Below, piece by piece: positions 11,718 to 24,100 of a DNA stretch of 64,000 bases. Both the position numbers and the translations under genes were made by a program. The first letter of the stretch is position 1. Every line of letters starts with the position of its first letter. Source of the DNA: Sipunculus nudus (Eukaryota; Annelida; Sipuncula; Golfingiida; Sipunculidae); contig CM049309.1 in NCBI GenBank assembly GCA_026874595.1, positions 73,144,426 through 73,208,425 on the forward strand. Reading direction: 5' to 3'. Below the pieces are notes generated by a model. The model ran no database searches. It was not told where the DNA came from and saw only the letters and a list, made by a program, of their open reading frames with translations.

Positions 11718-12605
11718 CAAGTCATTGCACCTGTGGAGTGGGGACGTTATGGCAACTGTATACATCTCATAAAATTGATAAAAAAGGTTTACCAAATAAA
11801 TTGGATTTCATCAGACAAATGTGTAAACTGTTGAACTGTCAACAGCTTATCAAAAATGTAAGTAATGGAAAGGCATGGTCAGATCTCAAATATTATTTGC
11901 AACATTTTCTTTAATCATATAAACGAACCATGGCCCAAATTACCTCTTCCTCTCAAACTTTATCTACATTTCACCATATTTTTAATATTTTAACCTTCTA
12001 GGTGGTTCAGTAATGTTGACCATTTGTCCATAGGTACCTATGTACATGCCAGAAATTATGTCAATATTGTGTAATTTGTAGACGTGAGGGTCATCAAAAT
12101 AATGTACCTTGTCAAGACCGATCTTGTCAAGATATCATGTCATACAGTCACAAATTCATAAATCCCCTCATCAGCATAGTTAATCATAACCTTGTATCTG
12201 TCAAATTGAAAGCTTGCAGTTTTCCATACACTATAGATCCTTCAACCAATAGCCTTATCATCATTATACCACTGCTTAGTATACTGTCATTGCATTCATA
12301 TTTGCTCAAATAAATTTTTTTCGACCCCTCCCAAATAAATAAAAAATAAACCACCATATTTTACTCCATATTAATCCATCAGTCAGATTATTTCATATAT
12401 CATTTACTCACATATTACATTATATTCCTTTATAAAAGCCCAACATGACCATGATATTCATAAGATTTTTCTACTCAATATAGTATAACAATGGTGATAC
12501 ATTTATAGTCCAATCATGATTAGCTGAGCGCCGTGACCCATGGGTCCCTTGTTTTAAGCGCGCTGAAACTCGCGCGTTTCCGCTCACATTGAAAAGGGGC
12601 CTAAG

Positions 12606-13310
12606 GCCCACAATTATGCGCTTGTAAAATTAAAAGAAAAAGATCATTTAAACCCTCCTGGAGTTATCTCGCCCAAAAGATTAGTCTGCGTCGACATGAC
12701 ATAATCAAAACCTAAGAATCTCCGACTCTCTTGTCTAAGGATACAATAAACATTCACATGCATCTTATTTCTGTTTAAATGCATATTTAAGTCACATGCC
12801 TTGCTCTTGCTCAATTCAGACATTACAGTTTTTTTAAATGAAAAATATTGCATTGCTTCACATGCTCTCAACTAAGGATCTTTCAATGTTCACCCCCCCC
12901 CCCCCCCCACACACACACACTATTTTTTTTTTGGTATGTTCACATTGGTTCAAGTACCTAGTGTATAAATAGCCTGTAAAAAGCTTATACATCAGTCAAA
13001 TTGGCGTTTTAAAAGCCTTTCCCTGCAGGGAATATTTACATGTTTATGCAGCGCCGGTATCACAGATTCTATAAATAAGGCAGGTGAATAGTGAGTTTAA
13101 GATCAAAGCAGGGCATTTTGAAAATGAAAAATCATGACGATAGATGATCGAAATATTTGAACAATTTATTCATTGATTTAAATCATTTATGATTTAGATG
13201 TTATGCTCTTAATACTCTGCTTAATCTGAAGTTTCTTTATTCCCTAATGTTAATTATATATAGCTTTTAACTTGAATTACTCTTCCCTATGTGCGGTCTC
13301 TCATTAAGTT
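12606..13310. other. gene-free stretch
   Basis: AT-rich sequence with a C run followed by (CA)n at 12892-12920. A 75-codon ORF on the minus strand shows no family motif. No gene is supported. Confidence 0.5.
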
Positions 13311-13440
13311 ATATCAGCCCACAGCCCGCCCCGCAGTTTAAACAATAAATTTAATCCGCTCCGCCCCGTAGTTACTACCAATCTCTCCGCCGCAAAATTT
13401 TTATTCAGCCCGCATCCGCTCAACACAAATTTTATAATAA
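13311..13440. repeat. C-rich degenerate repeat, left arm
   Basis: GCCCGCCCCGCAGTTT, CCGCTCCGCCCCGTAG and GCCCGCATCCGCTC recur in a short array. The inverse G-rich form is found at 14940-15025 and 16131-16310, suggesting the arms of one large foldback element. Confidence 0.5.
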
Positions 13441-13576
13441 TTTTATTTATTAATAAGAAAAAGGCACATAATTATACATCTCGAAATAGGACTAGGTAAA
13501 TGTCGGCGAGAAAAGACAGGCATTATTATGAGTGACAAATTGGCAAAACAGGTAAACAATGGATCAGGTGTGTAAA

Positions 13577-13850
13577 CCATTGCGCTTGGCGAGTAAGATC
13601 CTAACCGGTATTAAATGTGTAACTGGTCATCACGACCGTAGGTATGATTGATAGACCGTGCACAACTGTTATCCAAACATTATAGCATGACCTCGAGTCG
13701 AGCGACAAAGCCATCGCGCTTGTTGAGTATGAGCCTTCCGGTATTAATTATACGTATAACTGGTCATCACGGCCCAATCACGATTGAGGAACCGTGCACA
13801 ACTTCTGTCATAACATTCAAGCGACATGACTTCGAGTTAAGCGATAGAAA
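13577..13850. repeat. tandem duplication, 134-bp period
   Basis: Copies begin at 13577 and 13711. They share CCAT(T/C)GCGCTTG, GGTATTAA, AACTGGTCATCACG, ACCGTGCACAACT and GACTTCGAGT-type ends. A 94-codon ORF across the second copy looks incidental. Confidence 0.65.
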
Positions 13851-13854
13851 TACA

Positions 13855-14030
13855 GATTGGGACCATCAAGACAACTCAAACCCATCAGGTTTTTCGACAC
13901 ATACGAATTCGACACAAATGGAGTCAAATTAGTAAGGGTTTAACTGTTTTTGCAGGGATTCCACATTCAACTTCCTCACATACGGGAATTCGACTTAACC
14001 GAGTTCGACACAACGAGGTTTAACTGTGTA
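13855..14030. repeat. repeat of the TTCGACTTAACC type (pogo/Tigger-like MITE remnant)
   Basis: Several TTCGACACA / GAATTCGACTTAACC motifs end in CGAGGTTTAACTGTG. Ends of this style are typical of short mariner/pogo-derived elements. No complete pair of termini was defined. Confidence 0.4.
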
Positions 14031-14540
14031 TATGTTTGTTCATTAAATTAGAAATCTGGTCACAAAATGTCCACCATCACTGGTCACGCAAAAACCATAT
14101 AACATATATATATGAAAAACGCAAATCACTGAGTCAACTGCTGTTGATCATAAGGATGTCATAGACGATCGTGCTGCATAGAGCGGTCCTTCTTTGCATG
14201 ATGAGGGTAAACGGTGACTAAAATGGAAAACACCCTGCCCCTGTAAAACTAATTAGTTAAACTGGGAAAACCCTATATTGAAGGCAACTAGGGGTACGGT
14301 GGAGAAATTAGACCTCCAATGAAACATCCCCCACTATGAGCAATGCGTCGTTATTTTGCTCAATACAATTTCCATTTTATACAGACTTTACACCTAATAG
14401 GGGAACATTGAATGAATTATTAGAAATTTGATCACATTTATCTTCATAGCACAGTTTGTACTAGAAATTAAAACTTTGGTTTAAGAAATATAGTTCAAAG
14501 ATATCAGAGGGCCACTTTGGCAATTGTGTTCATGTGGCCA

Positions 14541-14825
14541 ATTTATTATCTGATTTAACCAATTTGTTTTGGTTGACCTCAACCAAAGTACATTGGTTGA
14601 GAATAACCAAATTATTTTGGTCAAACTGACCAGTTCTGTTGGTTTAAATTATCAGCTGTGTTGGTTGCTCTGACTAATATATATAGGTTGATTTGACCAA
14701 TACCTGTTGTTTGATTACGACCAAAATAAATTTGTTTTAAACAATAAATTGTTTGGACATTTTTTGACCAATTAAATTGGTTGGATTCAACCAATTTTTG
14801 GTTGATTCAACCAATCTGTTTTTTA
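14541..14825. repeat. palindromic minisatellite of TTGGTTGA / TCAACCAA motifs
   Basis: About a dozen irregularly spaced copies of TTGGTTGA, TTTGGTCA or their complements occur over 285 bp. They are clearest at 14770-14815, where ATTGGTTGGATTCAACCAAT is nearly self-complementary. No coding potential. Confidence 0.65.
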
Positions 14826-14939
14826 AGTGTTGCAGTCAAATTAAAATAAGAATGGGGCATTTGTAAAAATTTTGTGTGCAAATGTCAAGGAAGTGTAAGA
14901 ACATTTTGAATATGGCTGTACCTGCATTATAGCCCTACA

Positions 14940-15025
14940 GGATTTTGTGGGCGGGACGGACAAAAAAAAGTAAACGAGGGGCGGGTGCGGGCTAAAAGTA
15001 GGGAAATGCGGGACGGGGTTGATAC
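14940..15025. repeat. G-rich degenerate repeat, inner right arm
   Basis: GTGGGCGGGACGGAC, GGGGCGGGTGCGGGCT and GCGGGACGGGG are the inverse of the C-rich array at 13311. Confidence 0.5.
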
Positions 15026-16130
15026 ATGATATTTTAGTACGAGTCACTGCAGACCGAAAACATGCATGTTTTTTTTTTTTTAAGAACGAAGATGACTATA
15101 TTTACTGAAATGTGATACACAGGTCTGTTCATGTTCCGTTGACTTTATACCATTTTCAGAAATACTGCATATTGAACATATGAATTATAATCTCTTTGAA
15201 TTTTGGGACAGGTTCAGAAGCAGTGACAAATGGTTATATATTGTAGATATTAACCTGGATATTGTTTTGTATATCTAGTCTGTTCAGCACTGTATATATA
15301 CTTGTGGCCAATGGCCAGTCTCACATATTACATAACATGGCTGAGTGAAGAGCACCACTTATGACCTGTGACCTTATAATAGCCACTGCATGGGCTGCAT
15401 CTGGCTTTATTCCCCGCTGGATGTAACTTTACAAAACTCACAAATCCTGAGATGTGCTCCTCATGAAAGGACCAAACAAGACTGGCTGGTTTAGAGCACT
15501 GTATGGGCCAAACAGGAAGAGATCAAGAAGCCATGCTCTTTGGTATCTATCTCAACCATGCTCCAAAGCTAGGCTCTTTCTGTAGTTCCAAATCCTCCTC
15601 CTTTCAGCTAATTAGCTGAATCCCCAAACAGGACTCACGGCTTTGTCAAATAAAAGGTGTGAACTGTGGTGAGACAATAATTGTCCTCCAGCTGCTGCAG
15701 CTAGTGCACGAGTAGTATAAGTGTAGCTCTGGGCATACTTGATAGAAATTGTTCCTTTTACTCCAAATAAATAGCACCATGCGTATGGAAGACATGGGTC
15801 TGTTTAATTTTATTATCAGTTAAATATCTGAATATGTTGAATTTATACTTTTAAACTAGACAAAAAAGCATTATTTGATCAGTGTGTCCAAAGTACTGAC
15901 ATTTCCAGTTATATAGCAGTAAATAATTACATTTGGTAAATGGTTATTCAATGACGCTCCTTCCTTACCAGCGGGAAAACTGGAAAGGTCATAATATCAG
16001 TAAAACGTGTAAATGCTATCTTCTCAAATGTGGCGATCATTCATTATAAATATATTTTAAAAAGATCACATTTTTCTACATGGTTTCATTTTTTAATTAT
16101 TTTTGGTGTTTGTTTCCCTATAGAGGTTAG
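15026..16130. other. gene-free stretch
   Basis: No recognisable gene. Part of it (15395-15700) is less AT-rich and has no long ORF. It lies between two G-rich repeat arrays. Confidence 0.5.
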
Positions 16131-16310
16131 TTTGCGGGCTGATTATTTGGCAAAAGTGCAGGGCGGGTGCGGGTCAATTTTAAACTTTCTATATGCCGGG
16201 CGGTACGGGGCGGGTTTTTTTCAGCTGCAGGGCGGGGCGGTTGCAGGCTGAAGGGCTGTTTTTCGAGGCGGATGCGGGCTCCAAATTTCGGGCTTCGCAG
16301 GGCTGTAGTC
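16131..16310. repeat. G-rich degenerate repeat, outer right arm
   Basis: TTGCGGGCTGATTATTTGGC, GGGCGGGTGCGGGTC, GGGCGGGGCGGTTGCAGGCT and GAGGCGGATGCGGGCT recur. Three overlapping 60-94-codon ORFs here reflect the repeat's composition, not a gene. Confidence 0.5.
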
Positions 16311-16394
16311 TGCATGCAGGGGATGTGCGCCATGCATGTGTCTAACTTTGGGACTGATACATGTAGATATATGTACCCCACAATTATGACCACC

Positions 16395-16556
16395 TTTGGG
16401 ACTGACCAAAATGGTCGTAATTTGAGGATGGTCGTATCAGTGAAATTCTAAGTTACGTAGATTATAAATGATGGACCGAGAAAAGTGGTCGTATAGGCCT
16501 AATTCAGGGGTTGGTCGCGATTGTGGGATGGTCACAAGGCGGGGTTCTACTTTACA
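16395..16556. repeat. MITE-like repeat with GGTCGT motifs
   Basis: The motifs are AAATGGTCGTAATTTGAGGA, TGGTCGTATCAGTGAAATTC and GTGGTCGTATAGGC, then the end AAGGCGGGGTTCTACTTTAC. This resembles ends of short pogo/Tigger-derived elements. The left boundary is unclear. Confidence 0.4.
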
Positions 16557-17699
16557 TGATTGTAGTATGCGCAGCACATCTTTATTCAGTCTATGATAAT
16601 AAATAGGGTATTGTCGCTAATTTTACCCTTTTTCACTATTTATTTCAAAGAAGTTTCTTCTTTTTTAAATTAAACTGATTTACACAGTGCCTCCATGGTG
16701 TCACCTTGATAACATTTGGAACCATCTGTACGGCTAGGTTCATATACAACAGGAAAGGCTATCCAAAATGTATAATTATGCACAACAGATTTCGAAGCAA
16801 TCAGTAGTTGCCGGGAAAATTGAGATTTTGAATATTTTTTTTTAATGAAAAAGAATCGATTATAGTGTCATTTCAAATTTGAATGTCAAATGTTAAAGAG
16901 CTGCTTCAACCAGTTTTGTTCATTCTTTGAATGATGAATGGAAAATAGGTCTCACCCATGTGCGTTATATCATTTCTATGGTCCAAAGTATGATGTATAA
17001 GTACAGAAATAAGACTAAAAAGGGTAACTTATTTAATCATCTTTAGGTTGTGGCATTACTGACAAGTTTTGTGTGTTTCAGATCAGTCAATTTGATGCAA
17101 AATATACACTTTTCACAGGGATATATTTAGTAAAATATAATTATTATAAAATTAACATTAATATATAATTGGATGATATATTTTTTCAGATTTGTTCTGC
17201 TTTTTACTGCTGCATATTGCAGATGACATGTCCTTAATAATAATATTTAATCAATGTGCTTAAATGTATCTACTGTTGCTCTAAAATTGGCTTTTATAAA
17301 ACAAAAAAAAAATACAAAGAAGTACATTAAATCTATTTTTTGGTAATTTATGGCAATAAACTCCACAGTTTGTGGTAAAATGAAAAAAAAATAAAGATGC
17401 TGATGTTGCAACTTTTTTATATGTATATAACAAATATAAATGACTTTGTTACTTTTTATATCGAATTAAATAAAAATAATTGAAAGCATATCCATATTTC
17501 TTATTCGACTCACACCTAAAAGTTATAGTCACAGCAAGTTAATTGTAAGTACTTGCATACACCCCTTTTTTAGGAGACCATTAGCGCATAGCCCAATTGA
17601 TGAATTTTATGCAAATATATTAGTATGCCATGTTTGAAACAGACCAGATAAAACATCTAAGGCGCAAGTGATGTGATCCGAGTCCTCTCTTTGTGTATG
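16557..17699. other. gene-free AT-rich stretch
   Basis: Low-complexity AT-rich sequence without a recognisable motif. Confidence 0.5.
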
Positions 17700-19310
17700 T
17701 GAAGGTTCCAGTCAAGTGTAGACCTCACTTTGTTCGTGGTTTGTCATGGTGTGTTAACACTAGGGGTATAACTGTATGTTATCCGAGACCTTATTTTGTT
17801 CGTGGTTTGTCATAGTGTGTGTTTGAAGACTCCGGTTTACTGCACAGTGGCGGATCGAGGATTCTGAAGAGGGCCAACCCAGGGAGACTAAATGAAAACC
17901 TAAAAAAGCTCCTCTTGTTCGGAAATGAAGGTGTCAAGGTCGCGAAGTTTGGTTTGAAACCCTAAAAAAGGTTTCGGCTAATAAGGCGGAAAGGGGGGGG
18001 GGGGGGGGGGGGGGGAGGCGGACCCCCTACCCCGCGGATTCTCCATTCACTGCTTTCTGTCATCCGAAACATCACTTGGTTCGTGGATTGTCATAGTGTG
18101 TGTGTGAAGACTCCGGTGAACGTACTGTGTAGTGGCCGATTCAGGATTTTTGGAGAGGGTCCGACTAGGAAAACTAAATGAAAACCGAAAAAAAGTTCCT
18201 CTTGTTCGGAAATGAAGGGGTCCAGATCGCAAAGTTTGGTTTGAAACCCTAAAAAGGGTTTCGGCTAATAAGGCGGAAAGGGGGGGGGGGGGGGTCGGAC
18301 CCCCCTACCCCGCGGATTCTCCATTCACTGCCTTCTGTCATCCGAGACCTCACTTGGTTCGTGGATTGTCATAGTGTGTGTGTGAAGACTCCGGTTAACG
18401 TACTGTGTAGTTGCCGATTCAGGATTTTGGAGAGATTCCGACTAGGAAAACCAAATGAAAACCGAAAAAAAGTTCCTCTTGTTCGGAAATGAAGGGGTCC
18501 AGGTCGCAAAGTTTGGTTTGAAACCCTAAAAAATGTTTCTGCTAAAAAGGTGGGAGGGGGGGGGGGATCTTGACCCCTTTGACCCCCCTCTGGATCCGCC
18601 ATTAACTGCTATCTGTCATTCGAGACTTCACTTTATTCGTGGTTTGTCATAGTGTGTTAACGCTCGGGTTAACTGTATGTTATCCGAGACCTCACTTTGT
18701 TCGTGGTTTGTCATAGTGTGTGTGTGATGACTGTTTACTGTACAGTGGCGGATTCAGGATTCTTGAGAGGGTCCAACCCAGGATGATTAAAAGAAAAAAT
18801 AAGAAATTGTCCTCTGGTCCAGAATCTAGGTCCAGATCGCGAATTTTGTTTGAAACCCGAAAAAAAAGATTGTTTCGGCTTCAAAGGCGGAGGGGGGGGG
18901 GAGGGGCAGGACCCCTTGAGCCCCCCCCCCCCCGGATCCGCCACTGACTGCTATCTGTTATCCGAGACTTCACTTTGTTCGTGGTTTGTCATGGTGTGTG
19001 TGTGAAGACTCCGGGTTATGTTATCCGAGACCTCACTTTGATGGTTGTTTGTCATAGTGTGTGTAGCGACCTCAGTTTGCTGTGTGTTGTCAGAGACCTC
19101 ACTTTGTTGGTGATTTTTCATATGGAAAAACTTGAAAATAAATTGGGAAAATTTGTTAAAAATGTTATTTTATGAATAAATACATGATAATAAATATAAA
19201 ACTGTGACAAAAAAGTTAAATTTTATATGCGTTATATAGGACCTCATTTTGTAGGGTTTTGTCAGAGACCTCACTTTGTAGGTCCTGTATAGGTAATGGT
19301 GTGTGTGTGT
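17700..19310. repeat. composite satellite: a short repeat interleaved with a TIR element
   Basis: The short unit reads ATCCGAGACCTCACTTTGTT, CGTGGTTTGTCATAGTGTGT and GAAGACTCCGG, in about nine copies. Four copies of a roughly 200-bp element (CAGTGGCGGATTCAGGATT to GGATCCGCCACTG) lie inside it, starting at 17845, 18128, 18409 and 18743. Periods are 283, 281 and about 334 bp. Each element copy has a G-rich run near its right end. Short ORFs here are repeat read-through. Confidence 0.8.
18743..18946. mobile_element. TIR element, CAGTGGCGGATCC family, best-preserved copy
   Basis: The termini CAGTGGCGGATTCAGG and GGATCCGCCACTG are inverted repeats of each other. It is only 204 bp, without coding capacity, so it is non-autonomous. 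Further copies lie at 17845, 18128, 18409, 56650-56810 and, inverted, 58165-58370. Confidence 0.7.
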
Positions 19311-21142
19311 GCTTAGCTTTTTGTTCGCGAGGGTTTCAAAATCACGATATTCACGAAGGGGAATTAAGAAAAAATGAAACCTTCTTGAATAAGACGCCAC
19401 ATCTACAGAGGTAAACAGTAATTTATCTTTTAGCATCAAATGATATCTCACGTATATTGTGCCATAGTAAGAGGGATGTAGCAAGAGGCTTTTCAAGTCA
19501 GCCTCGGATAGTGAACACGTTATCGACGCCACCTAACATTTTATAATTAGATGAACTTATATCTGCTAAATATTATGCTTGCCCTTGTCTTAGTGATCAG
19601 ATGCCACTTAGTTGGATTTCTGACTTTGACAAAGACTTAATTTTTAAGCCCTTATACAGAGTTTAATGTAACAGAACATTTTATAATTTATATGTACTTA
19701 CCTAATGTTTGCCATTGTCATACTCTCGTTGCATATTGTTGAATATGTTTTAGTTAATATTTTATAACTCATAGGCCTATGTAGGTATTTGCGTAATATT
19801 CATGTATTTATCTTTATGCTATATGTTAAGCATTCTACATTTTTTTTTACATAAATTTGCCTTTTATGTGTATACAACTGAAATGTTACCAGGACCCATG
19901 ACCCTATTGAAAATCAGCATATTGTGCTGAACAGGCCATCCTGGTAAAACATCTTTGAAATAAATAAATAAGTAAAATAAGAAGTCGAGTTTTTAAATAT
20001 TCTGATATTAGTTTACCCATGTTCACACATTTTATGTAATATGTGACAAAATTTACTTTTCTTCTGGATTCGAGATGGACCCGGTCCGATTTCTCGAGTC
20101 TTACATCACTGGTATAGCGTTAATATTAGTATACATTTCATGTTACCCGAAATTCAAAGATTGACCATTTAAATAATAGCCCTACCAATTTATTTATAGA
20201 TGTTATTATATATATATAAAACGATTGTTTATCCATATGCAAAGAATATAATCCTGTCAGAGATATACGAACACAAAGTAACGAACAGCATCAAAACGGG
20301 ACCTTGTGCTTGCAGCCAACAATCGTACGACGGCAAGTCGACCTTGGATGCGGGTGGACTGATCGTTTCATTATGAATACCAATGTAAATGTCACTATAT
20401 TTACTGGGGGGTCCATATTTCAGGTACTATAGTATACAGCAGATTTCAAGGTAACATAGAAAGTACAAAAAACAATCGATTAATAATCGATCTTCTGTTG
20501 ATTTTATTTTTCAATCATCGATTATGGTTTTAAAACAAATTTCTAATATAGACCTAGGCCTACTTATTTATTAATAAATAATCTACGTATCCAGACACAC
20601 AAAAAATATCATTCAGGAATGACTTCAGTTATATATTATATGCCCGTTTAGAAGAAGTTAATTGAAGCAGTTAAATTTAGAGATCTTAGTAATAAATTGG
20701 CCTAAAATACGTACGCTTTTATTGTTAAGTAATAGATATATACGTACATTATCTGTGTGATAATAAATTTACAAGGCCCATTCATTTTTCTCTCTGATGC
20801 CTGATGAACAAATCCGAGCAAATTCATCTTATATAATAATATTATATTAATATTTTAATATTATTATAATGCATGTAACCTCGATCGTTTGGTACACAAG
20901 CACCGCGGGACCACCTTATAAGGCTGATATGGTCATCGAAAAACCGATTTCACACAGGCCGGGTTCGTCCATGCCGAATTTCTCTCAGGCCGATCTCGCT
21001 GTAAGCTGATTTGACAGTTCCCTTTTATCGCACACTGACTTTTGGATCATTACGTGTGACATACTGTTCTGGTACTCGTCTCATGGCCAAAGGATTTCTG
21101 AACATCAATCCAAACTAGCTTTCTTTTTATTGTTTGATCAAC
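19311..21142. other. upstream region of ASNA1, no gene
   Basis: AT-rich DNA with a 12-bp-stem AT palindrome (20834-20869). The last 250 bp before the ATG are less AT-rich and contain several CpGs, a reasonable place for the ASNA1 promoter and 5' UTR. No TATA box or other element can be assigned. Confidence 0.4.
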
Positions 21143-24100
21143 ATGGCTGCTTCCATGGATGCGGCCGATCTGGAGCCCCTGAGTCCTGGTATCCAGAATA
21201 TTTTGGACCAAACGTCATTGAGATGGATTTTTGTTGGTGGAAAGGGTGGCGTGGGCAAAACAACTTGCAGGTTTGTATAGACTGTAGTACACTTTTCCAG
21301 TCATAAATTATTTGGTTATTAATCAACTTACACAACTGGACTTTTGCAAGTTTTGGATAGCAAAGGTAGTTGGAGAATTTTAACAAGAAATGTAGATTAC
21401 AGTATTTACACATATTAGATATATTACACTGCCACAAATCATTTTCTAGAAAAGATTAATTTTCTTATTGCATTCCAATAATCATGTATACACAAACACC
21501 GAGCACTCCCATGGTCAGGCAATCTTGCTGCACAAAAGTATGTGGCAGCATTAGCCTATACATGTGGTACATTTAATCGCTGTATATTTTTAAATATTGT
21601 ACACTCCAAAAGACCATTTTTGTTTGAAACCTGAGCCAATGTTTTCCAGTGAGTCAGTCACTACATTCACTGCCATTCAGGTAATTATGATTCTGATATT
21701 AAGTTCCTCTTTTGAGCATTTTCCTCATGCATTATCTGGTCTATGAAGAGATTTCTTGTGCACAATAGACCTAATAGACCTTATCACTGTGCGGAGGTTG
21801 CCTTTTGAGAAGGGATCACAAATAGAGATTATTACAGGCCAGTGACTGCAAAATGCACGAAAACCCCACATGGAGCCCTTGGTCTCAGCATCACACACTC
21901 CATGGCCGTTGTGTTACCAGGCCTAAACTCACAAAGAAAGGGGTGCCTATGAATCCAAAACACTGATGGAACTGATCTGTCTCAGTCTTAGGCATAATGT
22001 CAGTGTTACTGTTCTCATACTGTCAGTTCTATTTATTTAATTAATTAAATTAAATAAATTTCAGTCTAACTCAATGAATAAATAATGAATAACAATATGT
22101 AAATATAACTGTAAATCCTGTGATTCTCTGTTAAATATGTGTATATGTTTTTAAAATAAAATGTGTGGAAAATGTCAACAGTATCATCCCTAACTTCCTT
22201 TTCTTCCTAGAAACTTCCTTTTCTTCATGGAAATTTCCCTATCTTCCCTGGGATTGGAAGAAATACCTATCTTCCCAGAAGAATGCCAACCCTGGTGTAT
22301 CAGCTGGGGGCTTCCACCCGCAAAACCCTGCTAGCATTTGGGAATAGTAAATGAGAATGTAAAGCAAAATAAAAAGCAGATTGTGTAGTAAAACACAAGA
22401 GGAATAAATTAAATGGGGGCTGCCACCCCCAAACCCCCACTAAATCCATCCCGTTTTGATTGTGTATAAAGTCTGCATTATTTGTGCACAAGGGAACACA
22501 ACACAAGGAGATAAAAACAGTAATGGATGGTTACTTTGCTTAAGATTGAGACGACAAGAAACAGCAAGTATATGAAGTGCACATATTAAGAACAGGACAT
22601 GAATACACTACAGTTTTAGTTATTGAATAGCTTTTCATGGTATACTCTGATAATAAGACAGTTTCAGCCAGTTAAGACCTGTCTTTACCTGATGGAAATG
22701 TAGATCAGATACTGTATGCACACCAATTTTTAAAAATTTTGAATAAGAGTTTTTCTTGTTCTCAGTCCCAGAAAAAAGATATCTTATGGCAAGAAATATC
22801 TCAGGGATATCATAATGATGAAGATTTTATTATGATAACATGATATATCTTCTTTTAAGAAAATCTAGGTACAGTTGCTAGACTTTAAGCATGCTGAGTA
22901 TATATCAAGAAAATATCTTGAGGATTTAAAAAAAAACATTTTACTAACAGAAACATTTTCTTTGATAAGAAATAAGATCTTTTCAAGAAAATTACTTTTG
23001 GATGTGTAATATTTTCAATGGTTATAATATGTTTTAACATAGGACAAAAGTCAAAGGCAGTTCAATTTTCATTTTTTTTTTTATCCTGTAACTAAACTGC
23101 AATAAATTAATGTAGTTTTGAATATTGTTACAGTTTAATTAAATGTAAATAATCATACTGAAACTCATATAGGTAATAAGAAATAATGCCTGTAAAACCA
23201 GTATATTGTCATTTGAAGCCTTTTAAAGATACTCATAATACAGAAAATATTTTTTCCTCATAAATATGTGTCTCATTATGTAAATCTTTATTTACAGAAA
23301 TATATTATTTTATAGACAACAGCTGTATGGTATGTAGCTACAATTGTTGTGATTTAAATACGTTTATTTTTGAAGGAATGCAAAATAGCCCTAATTTTTT
23401 TTTTTTATTTATTATTTTATTTCAGACAATTATCAAACCTTACATTATAATCATGTCCATTGTAAGTTACATACAAACATATAAAAATATGTAATAATAA
23501 AAAAAACATCTATAATGTTCTCGGGTTTCACCAGTTTGCTGAAGGATATACAAAAGGACAAAAAAAGTTGAAAGAGGTTTAAAATTAACAGTCAAAATGA
23601 TTATTATTCACTCCAGATTTTCATAATTTACCTTTATTTAGTGCAATTCATTTATCTGGTAAGTGAATTCTTTTTACAGCTATTTACTTTCATTGCATCT
23701 GGATTATGCCTGCTCCCCTTGTTTTATCCTGCTACATAATGAACAGCACTGGCCTAACATACTGTTGCTACATACATATATGTGTGTGTGTATGTGTCTG
23801 TTAGTTCAGAATAAACAGAACATAGCTTTCCTTATATGCATATTATTCTTTTATAATCAGATTTAATAAATAACATATGTAATCTTTGCATGGCTATGTG
23901 GTTATAGGAAAATTGATGCCTATACCATAGTGACCAAGTTTATAATTCATATAGCATATAATTTCCAGCATATATAGAATAATGCTTTGGTGTTATAAAA
24001 TGTAAATTTTATAGATGTATAAATTGCCGCGTTGGTACAATATGCTTCACCATGCCATATATTCATGTACCATCTTTCCATATAAGTAAAATTAAATGAA

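Larger units (their letters stand above)
6191..12553 (+). mobile_element. outer AGCTCA-family Helentron-like element, itself interrupted
   Basis: The 5' hairpin is AGCTCACCTGACT-ATA-AGTCATCTGAGCT (6193-6221), then CCTTTGTCCGTCGTCCG. The matching 3' end is TTAGCTGAGCGCCGTGACCC plus ATGGGTCCCTTGTT (12520-12553). Pairing these two ends is inferred from their order and from the foldback halves outside them. Its interior holds a repeat of roughly 200 bp present on both sides of the inner element (6787-7060 and 10887-11240), a CT microsatellite and a poly-C tract. Confidence 0.6.
6120..12605. mobile_element. GC-rich foldback element split by a Helentron-like insertion
   Basis: The left half (6120-6190) reads GCGGAAACGCGCGCGTTTCC and then TTCAGCGCGTTTTT. 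The right half (12554-12605) reads AAGCGCGCTGAAACT, GCGCGTTTCCGC and CATTGAAAAGGGGCCT. These are mirror images, and the right end matches the inverse of the 5648 element's left end. The 6.4 kb between is therefore an insertion into its A/T-rich centre. Confidence 0.65.

Noticed and set aside
16127-16451. Overlapping 62-94-codon ORFs on both strands
   Set aside because: They come from a GC-rich degenerate repeat; no start context or domain.
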